A stretch of DNA of 64,000 bases from Tamaricihabitans halophyticus (GCF_004340875.1 NZ_SLXQ01000012.1:117356-181355), one strand, 5' to 3'. Shown: positions 52,140 to 60,982, counted from the stretch's first letter. The notes: generated from the letters alone by a model not told the origin. Numbers and translations: made by a program.

Positions 52140-52391
52140 CCCCTGCGCCGTAGCGTGCAGGTACTTCAGCGCCGCGAGTACTCGCCGGTTGTCTACTTCG
52201 GTCGGTGGGATATCCAGTTTGCCGAAGATACTGTTGATGTGCTTGGCAACCGCACTGGGACTGAGTACGAGCGTTGCCGCGATACTCGCGTTGGATCGGC
52301 CGCTCGCGAGTAACACCAGTACTTCGTGCTCGCGTGGCGTCAGTCGGTCCAGTGGCACCAGGTCCGGGGATGCGATGGTGCTTTCCGGCAT
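52119..52391 (-). CDS. Stand-alone LuxR-type HTH protein
   Basis: A 90-residue protein made almost only of a LuxR C-terminal DNA-binding domain: LTPREHEVLVLLASGRSNAS, LSPSAVAKHINSIFGKLDI and VDNRRVLAALKYL, closest to NarL-type response regulators. The receiver domain is absent. AAAGGA lies before the ATG, 4 bases after the stop of an ArsR-like gene, so the pair is co-expressed. Its last 21 bases overlap the P450 3' end. It could be a functional mini-regulator or a truncated response regulator. Confidence 0.8.
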   Translation of the reverse strand: MPESTIASPDLVPLDRLTPREHEVLVLLASGRSNASIAATLVLSPSAVAKHINSIFGKLDIPPTEVDNRRVLAALKYLHATAQGSVHPDH

Positions 52392-52395
52392 CGGC

Positions 52396-52980
52396 TCAGT
52401 CCTTTCCGGAATTCAGCGCGGGTACCGCGTAGAGGGCGGCGTGTACCGGCTGGGCATTCGGGTCCGGTGTCTGGCTGATGGCCTGGTACCGCTCGAGTAC
52501 CGCGTGCAGTTCGGTGCGCAGTTCACGGAGCTGTTCTGGGGTCAACCGCAACGGATTACTGGACATCGTCGCAACATTGCGCCAGGTGTTCGGCAGTTGG
52601 TGTCGCTGCACGATAAAGGTTTCGATGACCTGCCTGTCCCTGGCCAGCATGGTGCTCGCAAAGGCGTCCTGCGCGTGGGTCATCGCCGGTTCCTCGTCAG
52701 GGCGGTGGTGATAGTTGATGTCGCGCTCCGCCACTCGCCACGGTCGAGCCCGTCCGCTGCCGGCGCCGGTTTCCTCAATGATCCCGTGTTTGCCGAGGAG
52801 CCCGAGGTGATATGAGCACACTTTGGGCGTGAGGTCGAGGAGTTCCGCGGCTCGCGTCGCGGTGAGCGGGCCCTCGCGCTGGAGCAGGTAGAGCAGGTCC
52901 AAGCGCACCGGATGGGCAAGCGCGCGCAACGCTCGAGGATCCGCACCCACTCCTTCGGAACGATTCTTCTCGGAAGACAT
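52396..52980 (-). CDS. ArsR-like winged-helix regulator
   Basis: Regulator of 194 residues. The HTH reads LAHPVRLDLLYLLQREGPLT with TPKVCSYHLGLLGKHGIIEE, then a helical C-terminal region (about 85-185) with LTPEQLRELRTELHAVLERY. There are no obvious metal-binding cysteines, so it is not an arsenic sensor; this type (HTH_20/DUF-like extension) is common in actinomycetes. ATG 52980 has no strong ribosome site. Divergent from a methyltransferase gene and coupled to the LuxR-HTH gene. Confidence 0.85.
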   Translation of the reverse strand: MSSEKNRSEGVGADPRALRALAHPVRLDLLYLLQREGPLTATRAAELLDLTPKVCSYHLGLLGKHGIIEETGAGSGRARPWRVAERDINYHHRPDEEPAMTHAQDAFASTMLARDRQVIETFIVQRHQLPNTWRNVATMSSNPLRLTPEQLRELRTELHAVLERYQAISQTPDPNAQPVHAALYAVPALNSGKD

Positions 52981-53085
52981 GTTCCGATAGTGCGCCGCTC
53001 GTCCCAGCCCGTCAAGGTGCACTTATCTCCACTGGTATTCGGTAATTCCGTGGCGGCATCAAGCGTGGGGTGCCATGGTCGCCGG

Positions 53086-53817
53086 ATGGTTGATTACCAG
53101 TTCATCGATCCGCAACTGGCCGCGTTGTACGACGTGACCTACCCATGGGCGCCGGATTTCGACTTCTACCTGCCGATGGTGCATGCCGCTCGCGCGGTAC
53201 TCGATGTTGGCTGTGGCACTGGAACCCTGCTGCATGCCGCTCGGGCGGCAGGGCATACCGGGCGGCTGTGCGGGCTGGACCCCGCCGAGGGCATGCTCGC
53301 CCGCGCGCGCCGCCGTACCGATATCGAGTGGGTGCACGGTGATCTCACCGATGCCCACTGGGTGCGCGAGTTCGACCTGGTAGTGATGAGCGGGCACGCG
53401 TTTCAAGTGTGGTGTACCGACGAGGAACTGCACACCGCACTTACCGCGATCCGCCGTGCGCTGACCGAGCACGGCCGGTTCGCTTTCGAAACCCGCAATC
53501 CGCTCGTTCGAGCATGGACCCGGTGGACGCCGGAGAATGCGGTCGAGGTGCGCGCCGAAACGGGCGAGCTGGTCCGGCAGGAACAACAGGTCGAGTGGGT
53601 GCGCGGCGATCTCGTGCGGTTCAGCACGACCTACCGGAGTCCCGTGTGGACGAACCCGAAGATCAGCACCAGTACGCTGCGATTCCTGTCCGCGGAAGCG
53701 TTGCCCGCACACCTTGCCAAAGCCGGGCTACGGATTGCGGAACAGTATGGCGACTGGTCGGGCGGGCCGTATACGGACACCAGCCCGGAAATCATCACCA
53801 TCGCTCGACCAAGCTGA
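53086..53817 (+). CDS. Class I SAM-dependent methyltransferase
   Basis: Methyltransferase of 243 residues. SAM-binding motif I VLDVGCGTGTLLHAARAAG, the acidic strand-2 end GLDPAEGMLARAR, and motif IV DLVVMSGHAFQ are clear. Acceptor unknown. It is divergent from the ArsR-like gene with a 105-base gap. GGTCGCCGG is a weak ribosome site before the ATG; an in-frame GTG at 53065 is an alternative. A strong bidirectional hairpin follows. Confidence 0.88.
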   Translation: MVDYQFIDPQLAALYDVTYPWAPDFDFYLPMVHAARAVLDVGCGTGTLLHAARAAGHTGRLCGLDPAEGMLARARRRTDIEWVHGDLTDAHWVREFDLVVMSGHAFQVWCTDEELHTALTAIRRALTEHGRFAFETRNPLVRAWTRWTPENAVEVRAETGELVRQEQQVEWVRGDLVRFSTTYRSPVWTNPKISTSTLRFLSAEALPAHLAKAGLRIAEQYGDWSGGPYTDTSPEIITIARPS

Positions 53818-53838
53818 AAGGTGGGTCCGAGATATAGG

Positions 53839-53873
53839 GGCGCGCCCAGGCCGGGACGAGACCTGGGCGCGCC
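53839..53873. terminator. Bidirectional terminator-like hairpin
   Basis: Perfect 12-bp arms GGCGCGCCCAGG (53839-53850) and CCTGGGCGCGCC (53862-53873) with an 11-base loop lie between two convergent genes. No U-tract is present on either strand, which is common for actinobacterial terminators. Confidence 0.75.
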
Positions 53874-53885
53874 GCGGCAAGGAGG

Positions 53886-54545
53886 CTATGCCTTCCAGAT
53901 AATCGGATTCTCCCGGTAGTCATCCTGATTAAAGGCGGCGCCTCCTAGGTCTGCGCCTTCCTGCCCGCCGTCGACGGTGCAGGTTTCGAAGCTGTCGCCA
54001 ACATTGCCGAACTCGCGCGGCGCGGTGCTACGTTCGCAGCCGTCCACGCTGATGCCCGCCGAGACCCTGGTGCTCCCGCCGTCCGCGGTTACCCCGCGCA
54101 GCGTGGGCGGGCTGAGGTTGCCGAGATCGCTGCCGTCGACGTTCTCCACGGTGTAGCGGATCTGGTAGGGAATGATCTTGTCCAGGTTACTTCCGCTGGC
54201 CTGTTCCTGGAACTCGTCCCTGTCCATCTCCTCGATCGAGGTCACCGTGATCCCGATGATGTCGTCCCGATGCTCGATAATCGCGCGGTCACCAACGGAA
54301 AGCTCGCTACCTGGCTCGGTCAGGCTGGTGTCGCCGTCAGCCGGTGCGCCCTGGGCGTCGTCATCCTCGGCGCCCGCATCCGAATCGATTTCTTCTTGCT
54401 CGGTGGTCTCCGTCGCGGTTCCCGCAGCCGCTTCGCCGCTGGTCTCGTCGCTGCATGCCGAAACGGCGAGTACCGCAGCTCCCACGGCGGCCACGAACGC
54501 CAGTTTTGTGCGCTTAATGATCTTGTCCCCTTCTGCTGTGGGCAC
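53886..54545 (-). CDS. Secreted lipoprotein, DUF4352-like
   Basis: Predicted lipid-anchored exported protein of about 219 residues. The N-terminus has basic KIIKRTK, hydrophobic LAFVAAVGAAVLA and lipobox VSAC, then an acidic low-complexity linker (ETTEQEEIDSDAGAEDDDAQ) and a beta-rich domain with four cysteines' worth of pattern (DGCERS, FETCTVD) resembling DUF4352/immunoglobulin-like lipoproteins. The start is unclear: GTG at 54545 gives an acceptable signal peptide, but the best ribosome site, AGAAGGGGAC, points to the ATC/ATT codons at 54521/54518. Function unknown. Confidence 0.8.
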   Translation of the reverse strand: MPTAEGDKIIKRTKLAFVAAVGAAVLAVSACSDETSGEAAAGTATETTEQEEIDSDAGAEDDDAQGAPADGDTSLTEPGSELSVGDRAIIEHRDDIIGITVTSIEEMDRDEFQEQASGSNLDKIIPYQIRYTVENVDGSDLGNLSPPTLRGVTADGGSTRVSAGISVDGCERSTAPREFGNVGDSFETCTVDGGQEGADLGGAAFNQDDYRENPIIWKA

Positions 54546-54724
54546 GTCTGTTTGCCCCCGCGTGCCGCAACCTTGACGCTCGAAAGCTTGCCGAACGGCA
54601 ATGCCGGTACCGAGTAGCCCGCGTCGCCGATCCACGGGGTGAAGGCGCAGCTCAATCCGGTAGTTGCGCCGGAAGGCTGCCGGGAAAGTACGGGATGGCT
54701 CAGTCGTGCACATCTGCGCACCGG

Positions 54725-57700
54725 TCAGCTCGCCGGGGAGATCTCCGTATGCACGTAGGAATCGGCCAGCACGCCGAGTTCCTGAAACAGCTCGTCGGCC
54801 TGCTTCCGGTGCACTTGGGCGGTCGGGTAATCGTCCGTGCTTTCGGCGACCCACGCCAGCCGGTCATGGGCCCGAGCCTCCTCGTAACGCTCGCCGGCCT
54901 GCGTGGCAAGGTCAAGCCCTTGCCGCAGCAGGTGTTTCGCGGTATCGAGCTCACCGGACATGCCGTAGGCGATGGCCAGATCCACAACGGACTCCGCGGC
55001 GCTGATCATGGTCAGCGTGAGTTGCGAATCGCGGACCGCCTGCCAGAGGTGCCGAATCGCCTCGGCGTGCCGGCCGAGCGCGCGATAGGTAACGCCCAAC
55101 CGCAGCGTGCTGAACATCTCGATCCACTGAAACCCCGCGCCATTCGCCAGCGCACGCTCGAAGCAGTCAGCGGCGGCGGAGTACTCGCCGAGCAACCGGT
55201 ATGCCTCGCCGAGTTCGGCAAGGACCACCGGTTCGCTGTTGTATTCGCGGGCCTGCTCGAAAAGTGCCATGGCGCGCCGCAACGAGTCCGCCGCCTGCGC
55301 CGGACGGCCAAGCTTTTGCAGGTATCGACCTGCCGCGGTCAGTACGATCCCATCGGTGAGCAGATCGGTACTCGGCCGCTGTGCCAGCCGCTCGGCGTAG
55401 GACGCCGCTTCGCGTAGCCGACCAAGTCGGCTGTTCAGCCAGCAACAGACGGCCATCGTGCGGCGCGCGAACTCTGGGTACTCGTCGTTGCTGGCGAGCT
55501 CCATGGCACGGTCGAGCTGACGGCGCGCAGCGAGGTTGTTTCCCCTCACCGCATGCAGGTTGCCGAGATGAGTCCGTAACACCAGCTCGCCAAGCCGGTC
55601 ACCGGCGGCCATCGTGGCGTCGATAGCCGTCTCGTGAACATGGGTCCAGATCTCCGTGGAGCCGTCCAGGAACGCGCATTCGACACTGGCGTACACCAGC
55701 TGCCAGGCGTGCGTTACCAGATTCTCCTTGCTGGCCAGCTTCGCTGCCTCGGCTAGTGCGGCACTTTCCGTTGCCAGCCATCGGTAGGAATCCTCGAATG
55801 ACTCGAACTCGACAGTCCACTGTGGTGGCTCGAATGGCGGCTCTGGGCACCAGCGGGTGGGGTAGAGCACGCGCATCGCCTTGCTCGCGGTATGCAGGTA
55901 GTAGGCGAGCAGCCGCGTGGTGGCGAGATGTTGCTGGATAGGCGTTTCGTGCTGGTCAACCAGCGTCTGCGTGTAGTGCGTCAGCAGGTTATGCAGGTGG
56001 TAGCGCCGCGAGGTGATGGTGGTGAGCAGATGGTGGTGCGTCAGTTGCTCGAGCACGGCATGTGCCTGGTCGGGCTGTAACCCGGTGAGGGCGGCAGCGC
56101 TCTCTGGGGTGATCTCCTGGGTCGGATGCAGCGCGAGATGCCGCAGCGTGTGCTGCTGTGTGGGGGTCAGATCGTGATAGGACAGGTCGAACAGGGTGTG
56201 CAGGGTTGCGAGTTCGGTGAGCGGATTCGGGGTATGGGTCAACCGGTGTGCCAGATCCGGCAATGTCCAGCTGGGACGCGTTCGCAACAGGTCGGCGGCC
56301 AGCGCGATGGCGTGCGGGTGGTGTCCACACAGGTTGATGATCCGGCGGGCCGCGCGGTCGTGCGTCTCCCTTGTTCCCGCGTGCTTGGCGAGCATGGCCT
56401 GCGCATCCGAGCTGCTGAGCTCGGTCAGGTGTAGCTGGTGCGCACCGTCGAGGCTGATCGCCCGTCGGCTGGTGATCAGCACAAGCGTGTCCGGGTGCTG
56501 CGGAAGCAACGGGGTGAGGTGGTGTTCGTGCGTGGCGTTGTCCAGCAGGATCAGCGCTCGCCGGCCGGCGAGCCGCTGCCGGAAGAGCGCGGCGCGTTCG
56601 GCAAGCGTGGTCGGGATGTGTTCCGGTGCCACATCGAGCAGTCGTAGCACGCTGATCAACACCTCGCTGGGGTCGGCAGGGGGATGATCGGCGTTGCCGC
56701 GGAGGTCGACGTACACGCTCAGGTCCCGGTCGTAGCCGGCCTCCTGGCGTTGCTGCGCGAACCGCACGGCGAGGCGAGTTTTGCCGATTCCCGGCATGCC
56801 ATGAATGATGACCGCCCTGGCGTCCTCTTTGGTCGTCTGTCGCCACAGCTGCCGTAGCTGTGGTTCGCGCCCGACGAAGTCCTGGACATCGGGCGGGAGA
56901 TGGTTGTACGCGCGCACGGTCACCGGCGGCACGCTCGGCATAGCCGGGTGCACCTCGGATTTGCTTGGATGGTGCAGCAGATGCTCCTGCGCCGCCCGCA
57001 GTTCGGGACCCGGATCGGCGCCGAGCTCCTGGGCCAACCGGCGCCGGATATCGGTGAACACCTCCATCGCGGTCGCCTGCTGACCACAACCGACCAGGGC
57101 AACCATCAGCGCCGCATGCGCGGACTCCTGTAGGGGTTCGGCCGCGATCAGCCGGCGCAGCACCGGAACCACCTCGATATGCCGGCCAATCTCGGTCGCG
57201 GCTTTGGCGTACTCCACGATCACGCGCTGCCATTCGGCGAGTAGCGCGGCAACCGTGGGATGCGCGGTCATTTCCAGCCCTGCGAGCACCTCGCCGCGCC
57301 ATAAGCCCAACGCGGTACCGAACTCGGTGCATGCGCCGTCCGGGTCGCCAGCCGCGTGTAGTTGCCGGGCCCGGCGCACCCCCTCGCGAAAATCCGTGAT
57401 ATCCACCGCGACCCTGTCCAGGTCCAGCCGGTAACCGCCACCCGGCACCGTCCGCACACCGTTGTCCAGCAGGCCGCGCACCCGAGAGACCCGCGATCGC
57501 AGCGAGCCATCCACCGATTCCGGGCGGGCGCTTCCCCATACCCCTTCGGCTAGCTCCTCAGCCCGAACAACCTCGCCGAGGCCAAGGCCGAGCAGCCCGA
57601 CCACCGCCCGCTGTGCCGCCGAGCCCACGTCCACCAGGCGGCCATTCGACCAGACCCGCAACGGGCCAAGGAGCTCGATGCGCACCCCGCCGCCACCGCC

Positions 57701-57919
57701 GGCCAGCGACCACAGTCTTGCTGCCTCCATCTCGGTCAGCCCAAGACCGGTCACCAGGGCGCGAACCGTTTGTGCCCGCGGAATCCGTACCCGCCCCTGC
57801 TCCACGTCGCGCACCACGCCGATGCTCACTCCCGCGAGCTCGGCCAACCCGACCTGCGTGCGGCCAGCGCGACGCCGAAAGTTCCGAACCAGTGCACCCA
57901 GTTCGCCAGAACCGCCCAT
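54725..57919 (-). CDS. AfsR/SARP-type regulator with N-terminal XRE domain, NB-ARC and TPRs
   Basis: Large regulator of 1064 residues. An XRE-type helix-turn-helix occupies about 7-62 (LVRNFRRRAGRTQVGLAELA, GVVRDVEQGR). Then come the OmpR-like winged helix of SARPs (VRIELLGPLRVWSNGRLV; from about 79), the BTAD helical domain (about 170-320, ADPGPELRAAQEHLL), an NB-ARC ATPase with Walker A IIHGMPGIGKTRLA and Walker B ALILLDNA, and C-terminal TPR repeats (about 760-1060). AfsR-like proteins switch on secondary metabolism, but no biosynthetic cluster is seen nearby. ATG 57919 lacks a clear ribosome site. Confidence 0.9.
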   Translation of the reverse strand: MGGSGELGALVRNFRRRAGRTQVGLAELAGVSIGVVRDVEQGRVRIPRAQTVRALVTGLGLTEMEAARLWSLAGGGGGVRIELLGPLRVWSNGRLVDVGSAAQRAVVGLLGLGLGEVVRAEELAEGVWGSARPESVDGSLRSRVSRVRGLLDNGVRTVPGGGYRLDLDRVAVDITDFREGVRRARQLHAAGDPDGACTEFGTALGLWRGEVLAGLEMTAHPTVAALLAEWQRVIVEYAKAATEIGRHIEVVPVLRRLIAAEPLQESAHAALMVALVGCGQQATAMEVFTDIRRRLAQELGADPGPELRAAQEHLLHHPSKSEVHPAMPSVPPVTVRAYNHLPPDVQDFVGREPQLRQLWRQTTKEDARAVIIHGMPGIGKTRLAVRFAQQRQEAGYDRDLSVYVDLRGNADHPPADPSEVLISVLRLLDVAPEHIPTTLAERAALFRQRLAGRRALILLDNATHEHHLTPLLPQHPDTLVLITSRRAISLDGAHQLHLTELSSSDAQAMLAKHAGTRETHDRAARRIINLCGHHPHAIALAADLLRTRPSWTLPDLAHRLTHTPNPLTELATLHTLFDLSYHDLTPTQQHTLRHLALHPTQEITPESAAALTGLQPDQAHAVLEQLTHHHLLTTITSRRYHLHNLLTHYTQTLVDQHETPIQQHLATTRLLAYYLHTASKAMRVLYPTRWCPEPPFEPPQWTVEFESFEDSYRWLATESAALAEAAKLASKENLVTHAWQLVYASVECAFLDGSTEIWTHVHETAIDATMAAGDRLGELVLRTHLGNLHAVRGNNLAARRQLDRAMELASNDEYPEFARRTMAVCCWLNSRLGRLREAASYAERLAQRPSTDLLTDGIVLTAAGRYLQKLGRPAQAADSLRRAMALFEQAREYNSEPVVLAELGEAYRLLGEYSAAADCFERALANGAGFQWIEMFSTLRLGVTYRALGRHAEAIRHLWQAVRDSQLTLTMISAAESVVDLAIAYGMSGELDTAKHLLRQGLDLATQAGERYEEARAHDRLAWVAESTDDYPTAQVHRKQADELFQELGVLADSYVHTEISPAS

Positions 57920-57980
57920 AACGTTGACTACATCGCAAACCAGACTGATCGCGCAACTTGGTTCGAACGATGTGGCCGAG

Positions 57981-58610
57981 TCAACGGAGCAGGGCAGCGG
58001 CACGCAGTGCGGCTTCGGTACGACTGCGCACTCCCAGCTTGCCGAGCACGTTGCCGACGTGCACCTTCACCGTGCGTTCGGCCAGCCCCAGCCGATCAGC
58101 TATGTCCTGATTGGATAGACCATCGCCGAGCAGCCCGAGCACCTGAGATTCGCGGGTGGTCAGCTGCGGACTACCGGGCGCGCCCAGCGCGTCCGCGGCC
58201 GCCGGACTGATGACCGTCAAGCCCCGCCACACACCGTGGATCGCCGCGGCGAGTTCATCCCCGGTGGAATCCTTGAGCACGAACCCCGCAGCGCCTTCGG
58301 CAAGGGCCCGGGTGATCTCGTGCCGGCGCCCGATCGTGGTCAGTAGCAGTACCCGAGGCGCCTCAGCGATTCCTCCGTCTAGCTGGCCTTTTAGTTGACC
58401 CTTGAGTTGACGCAGTGTCTCGATGCCGTCCATACCAGGTAGGTACAGGTCGAGTAGCACGACATCGACTGGACATTCAGCCAGTAGCCGGAGTAGTTCC
58501 GCGCCATCGGCACACTGGCCAACAACCTCGATCCCCGGTTGTGCACTGAGTACCAGTGCCAAGCCCTCCAGGACCAGTGCTTGGTCGTCTACTACCACGA
58601 CGCGGACCAC
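57981..58610 (-). CDS. NarL/LuxR-type response regulator
   Basis: Response regulator of 209 residues. The receiver has VVVDDQALV, the phospho-Asp in VVLLDLYLPGMDG, the switch Thr in LLLTTIG and Lys in FVLKDSTG. The C-terminal HTH reads LTTRESQVLGLLGDGLSNQD and LAERTVKVHVGNVLGKLGV. A short internal duplication, KGQLKGQL, extends the loop after the phospho-Asp region. GTG start. Divergent from the histidine kinase gene (61-base gap), its likely partner. Confidence 0.92.
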   Translation of the reverse strand: MVRVVVVDDQALVLEGLALVLSAQPGIEVVGQCADGAELLRLLAECPVDVVLLDLYLPGMDGIETLRQLKGQLKGQLDGGIAEAPRVLLLTTIGRRHEITRALAEGAAGFVLKDSTGDELAAAIHGVWRGLTVISPAAADALGAPGSPQLTTRESQVLGLLGDGLSNQDIADRLGLAERTVKVHVGNVLGKLGVRSRTEAALRAAALLR

Positions 58611-58671
58611 GTCGGGAGCCTATCGGGACTTCGTCGCAGCCCCGTTCGCCAACCCCGCTATCGTCGAGTCG

Positions 58672-59781
58672 GTGCCTAGCTGGATCCTGCGGTCACAGTC
58701 CTGGTTGATTGATATCGCGCTGGTCGCCGCGATCGCGGTGCTGTTCGGCGCGAGCGATCTCTGGTCGGTGCGGGCGAGTTGGCCGGCCTGGTTGCTCGGT
58801 GGGTCGATGTTGCTCGCGTTGCTTTTCCGGCGCCGGCTACCGCGAACGGCGCTCGCGGTGATTGCCGCGGCTACCACGGGAATGGTGCTGACCGTGGGTT
58901 CCGCCAGCGTCGGTTATGTGCCGCTGGTACTGGCGCTCTATACCGTGTGCGCGAAAGGGCGGCGCGCGGCGTTGCCGTTGTGCTGCGTGGCGATTGCCAT
59001 GGTCGCGGCGGCCACTGTCCACAGCCGGGGATCACTGGCAGGGGGTCTGCTGGTGCTTGCCGTGGCGAGCTTCGCGCTGTTGCTTGGCGTTGAGCGGCAG
59101 CGGCAGGTAACCGCTGGCAGTCGATCCGCCGAGCTGCGCGCGAGATCCGCGGACGCGGATCGGCGAGAGCTGGCGGCGAGGCGTCTGCATGACACCTTCG
59201 CCCGAACGACCGCGGTGTTGGTGGTGCAGACGGAAACCCTGCGCACCGTGGGGCAGTTGACCCGCTCCGACCGGCAACGGGTCGAGGCTATTCTCGCCGC
59301 TGGCCGCGCTGCCCTTACCGAGGCACGTCGGGTGGTCCGGCAACTCGCGGATGGCGCCGTCGAGGAGATCGATCTGTCCGGGCAGCTTCGGCGGCTACGT
59401 GCGGCCGGCCTGGAGTTGACCGGTGTCTCGCCAGCGCGCGGACTGCGGGGCGTGCCTCGGCCAGCACGGTGCTTCGCGGAACGGCTGATCGCCGAGGCGG
59501 CGGCCAACGTGCTTCGGCACGGGGGCCAACGTGCCGAGCTCCGGATCGCGCGCACCTCCGAGGCTGTGCGGATCGAGCTGGCCAACGAGTTGTCGAACGA
59601 CGCCATCGCGAACGCCGGTTCGGGAGCGGCGACCGGCTTGGGGTTGGCGAGGCTCGCCGGGGAACTCGACCGGATGGGCGGCGCACTCAGCTATGGCCCC
59701 GCCGGCGGGTACTGGCTGGTTCGGGCCAGCATCCCGCTCACTGTGGAAACCGAGCCGGTCGGCCAGAATCTCGCGATCTGA
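58672..59781 (+). CDS. Sensor histidine kinase (HisKA_3 type)
   Basis: Membrane-bound sensor kinase of about 369 residues with four to six N-terminal hydrophobic spans and no large extracellular loop. The dimerisation/H-box ARRLHDTFARTTAVLVVQ carries the phospho-accepting His of the HisKA_3 class; the ATPase domain has an N-box AEAAANVLRHGG and G-box GLGLARLAGEL. The GTG at 58672 begins VPSWILRSQSWLIDIALV; upstream in-frame codons run antisense to the response regulator gene and are rejected. Stimulus unknown. Confidence 0.9.
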   Translation: MPSWILRSQSWLIDIALVAAIAVLFGASDLWSVRASWPAWLLGGSMLLALLFRRRLPRTALAVIAAATTGMVLTVGSASVGYVPLVLALYTVCAKGRRAALPLCCVAIAMVAAATVHSRGSLAGGLLVLAVASFALLLGVERQRQVTAGSRSAELRARSADADRRELAARRLHDTFARTTAVLVVQTETLRTVGQLTRSDRQRVEAILAAGRAALTEARRVVRQLADGAVEEIDLSGQLRRLRAAGLELTGVSPARGLRGVPRPARCFAERLIAEAAANVLRHGGQRAELRIARTSEAVRIELANELSNDAIANAGSGAATGLGLARLAGELDRMGGALSYGPAGGYWLVRASIPLTVETEPVGQNLAI

Positions 59782-59782
59782 G

Positions 59783-60547
59783 TCAGTCCCGTTGGTAGCG
59801 CAGCAGTTCGGCGACCGTGACGAACTGGTAGCCATCGGCTTGCAGCTGCTCGATTATCGGTTCGACCGCGTCCCGGACGGCTGCCCTGCCCGGAAACATC
59901 GGGTGCAACAGGACGATCGATCCCGGCTCGACTTGTTCGACGGTGTGTTCGGCAATCGCCGCGGCATCGGCGTTCTCGCCGAGTTCGGCTTCCGGTGCCA
60001 CATCCCACATCACCGTATGCCGGTTGTGCTCGGCGAGATAGCGAGGAAGGGAAACCAGTTTCTTGCCGTTCGGCGGCCGGAAGGTGATCGGTCCGGTGTA
60101 GCCGGTGTCCCGGATCAACTGGTCGGTGTCCGCTACCTCGCCGGCCACCCAGTCCTTGCTGACCAGCACCATCCGCTCGTGCGAGTAGGAGTGGTTGCCG
60201 ATCTCGTGGCCGGCGCGAGCGATATCCGCGCCGAGCTCGGGGTACTTCGCCAGATCCTGTCCGGTCAGATAGAAGGTGGCCGGTACATCGGCCTCGGCGA
60301 GGGTTGCCAGTAGCGGTGCGGTGCCGGCTGGGTCCGGCCCGTCGTCAAAGGTTAGTGCGACAACCTTGTGCGAGGTGTCTACTCGGTGGGTCAGCTCGCC
60401 GAATAGCTGGAAACTTCGGGCATTGGCGAGTTGGTGCACCCCGTAGCTGGCAAGCAGGATCGTGAGGACTGTGGCGATGGAGCCGATCACCCATCGCCTG
60501 CGGCGGGACGAGCGAATGCGGGGCGCACGCTGGTTGGACGACTGCAT
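59783..60547 (-). CDS. Membrane-anchored polysaccharide deacetylase (NodB fold)
   Basis: Carbohydrate-esterase-4-like enzyme of 254 residues, with an Arg-rich N-terminus (SSRRRRW) and one membrane anchor, so the catalytic domain faces outside. Motif 1 TFDDGP, motif 2 GNHSYSHERM, motif 3 TFRPPNGKK (usually RPPYG) and the late LLHPMF motif (usually LLH) give a complete metal site and base. Likely substrate: peptidoglycan or other N-acetylated glycans. An alternative GTG start at 60490 overlaps the upstream stop (GTGA). It converges on the histidine kinase with a one-base gap. Confidence 0.9.
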   Translation of the reverse strand: MQSSNQRAPRIRSSRRRRWVIGSIATVLTILLASYGVHQLANARSFQLFGELTHRVDTSHKVVALTFDDGPDPAGTAPLLATLAEADVPATFYLTGQDLAKYPELGADIARAGHEIGNHSYSHERMVLVSKDWVAGEVADTDQLIRDTGYTGPITFRPPNGKKLVSLPRYLAEHNRHTVMWDVAPEAELGENADAAAIAEHTVEQVEPGSIVLLHPMFPGRAAVRDAVEPIIEQLQADGYQFVTVAELLRYQRD

Positions 60548-60930
60548 ATCCGTGACCCTGGCGAGTCCCGGCCGATCCCGGAAGCGGCCAAGGTACTAGT
60601 ACCAGTGGGCAACGCCGAGTGGTTGGCCAAGGTGTGCAGCATGCGGGTCAGATTCGGGTACGCCCGGTCAACTTCGGCGCGGATCTTGGCGAGTGCCTCG
60701 GTCGTCCGCGGCTGGTCGAGCTCGAGCAGGAGGTCCAGCCGAGCGCGAACCGCCTCGTCGTAGCGGCGCTGGGCATCGCACAGAAAAGTCGACAGCTCCC
60801 CGTACTCGGCCACGATCGCCGGGCGCCAGCCGGCCAGTGCGGCCGTTCCGTCGTTGGCGACCTGCTCGGCAACCCGATAGATCAGCTGGTGGCGCCGTTG
60901 TACCTGGTCCCAGCCGGACATCTCGACCAC
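60487..60930 (-). CDS. Hypothetical helical protein
   Basis: About 147 residues. The first 110 look like a genuine helical protein (VQRRHQLIYRVAEQVANDG, FLCDAQRRYDEAVRARLDLL, KIRAEVDRAYPNLTRMLHTL) without recognised family. The last 35 residues are Arg/Pro/Ala-rich and lie in the 61-base overlap with the deacetylase start. In-frame starts are GTG 60930 and ATG 60918. Two TetR-like operators lie directly upstream, so it is probably co-regulated with the divergent small membrane protein. Confidence 0.6.
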   Translation of the reverse strand: MVEMSGWDQVQRRHQLIYRVAEQVANDGTAALAGWRPAIVAEYGELSTFLCDAQRRYDEAVRARLDLLLELDQPRTTEALAKIRAEVDRAYPNLTRMLHTLANHSALPTGTSTLAASGIGRDSPGSRICSRPTSVRPAFARPAAGDG

Positions 60931-60946
60931 CTACTCCGAGTCTTTC

Positions 60947-60982
60947 ACATACACTGTGTATGTCACCATACTCGCAGTATGT
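60947..60982. promoter_or_regulatory. Two adjacent 17-bp TetR-type operators
   Basis: ACATACACTGTGTATGT (60947-60963, perfect 8-1-8 dyad) and CCATACTCGCAGTATGT (60966-60982, 6-3-6 dyad core) share the pattern NNATACNCNNNGTATNT with a third copy upstream of the tetR gene at 61603. Their centres are 19 bases apart. Confidence 0.7.

Noticed and set aside
52912..53085. Upstream extension of the methyltransferase frame
   Set aside because: It is antisense to the ArsR-like gene's HTH; the methyltransferase fold starts at 53086.
55989..57539. A 516-codon open frame inside the AfsR-like gene on the same strand
   Set aside because: It is frame-shifted relative to the coding frame, low-complexity Arg/Pro/Ala-rich, and lacks any domain.
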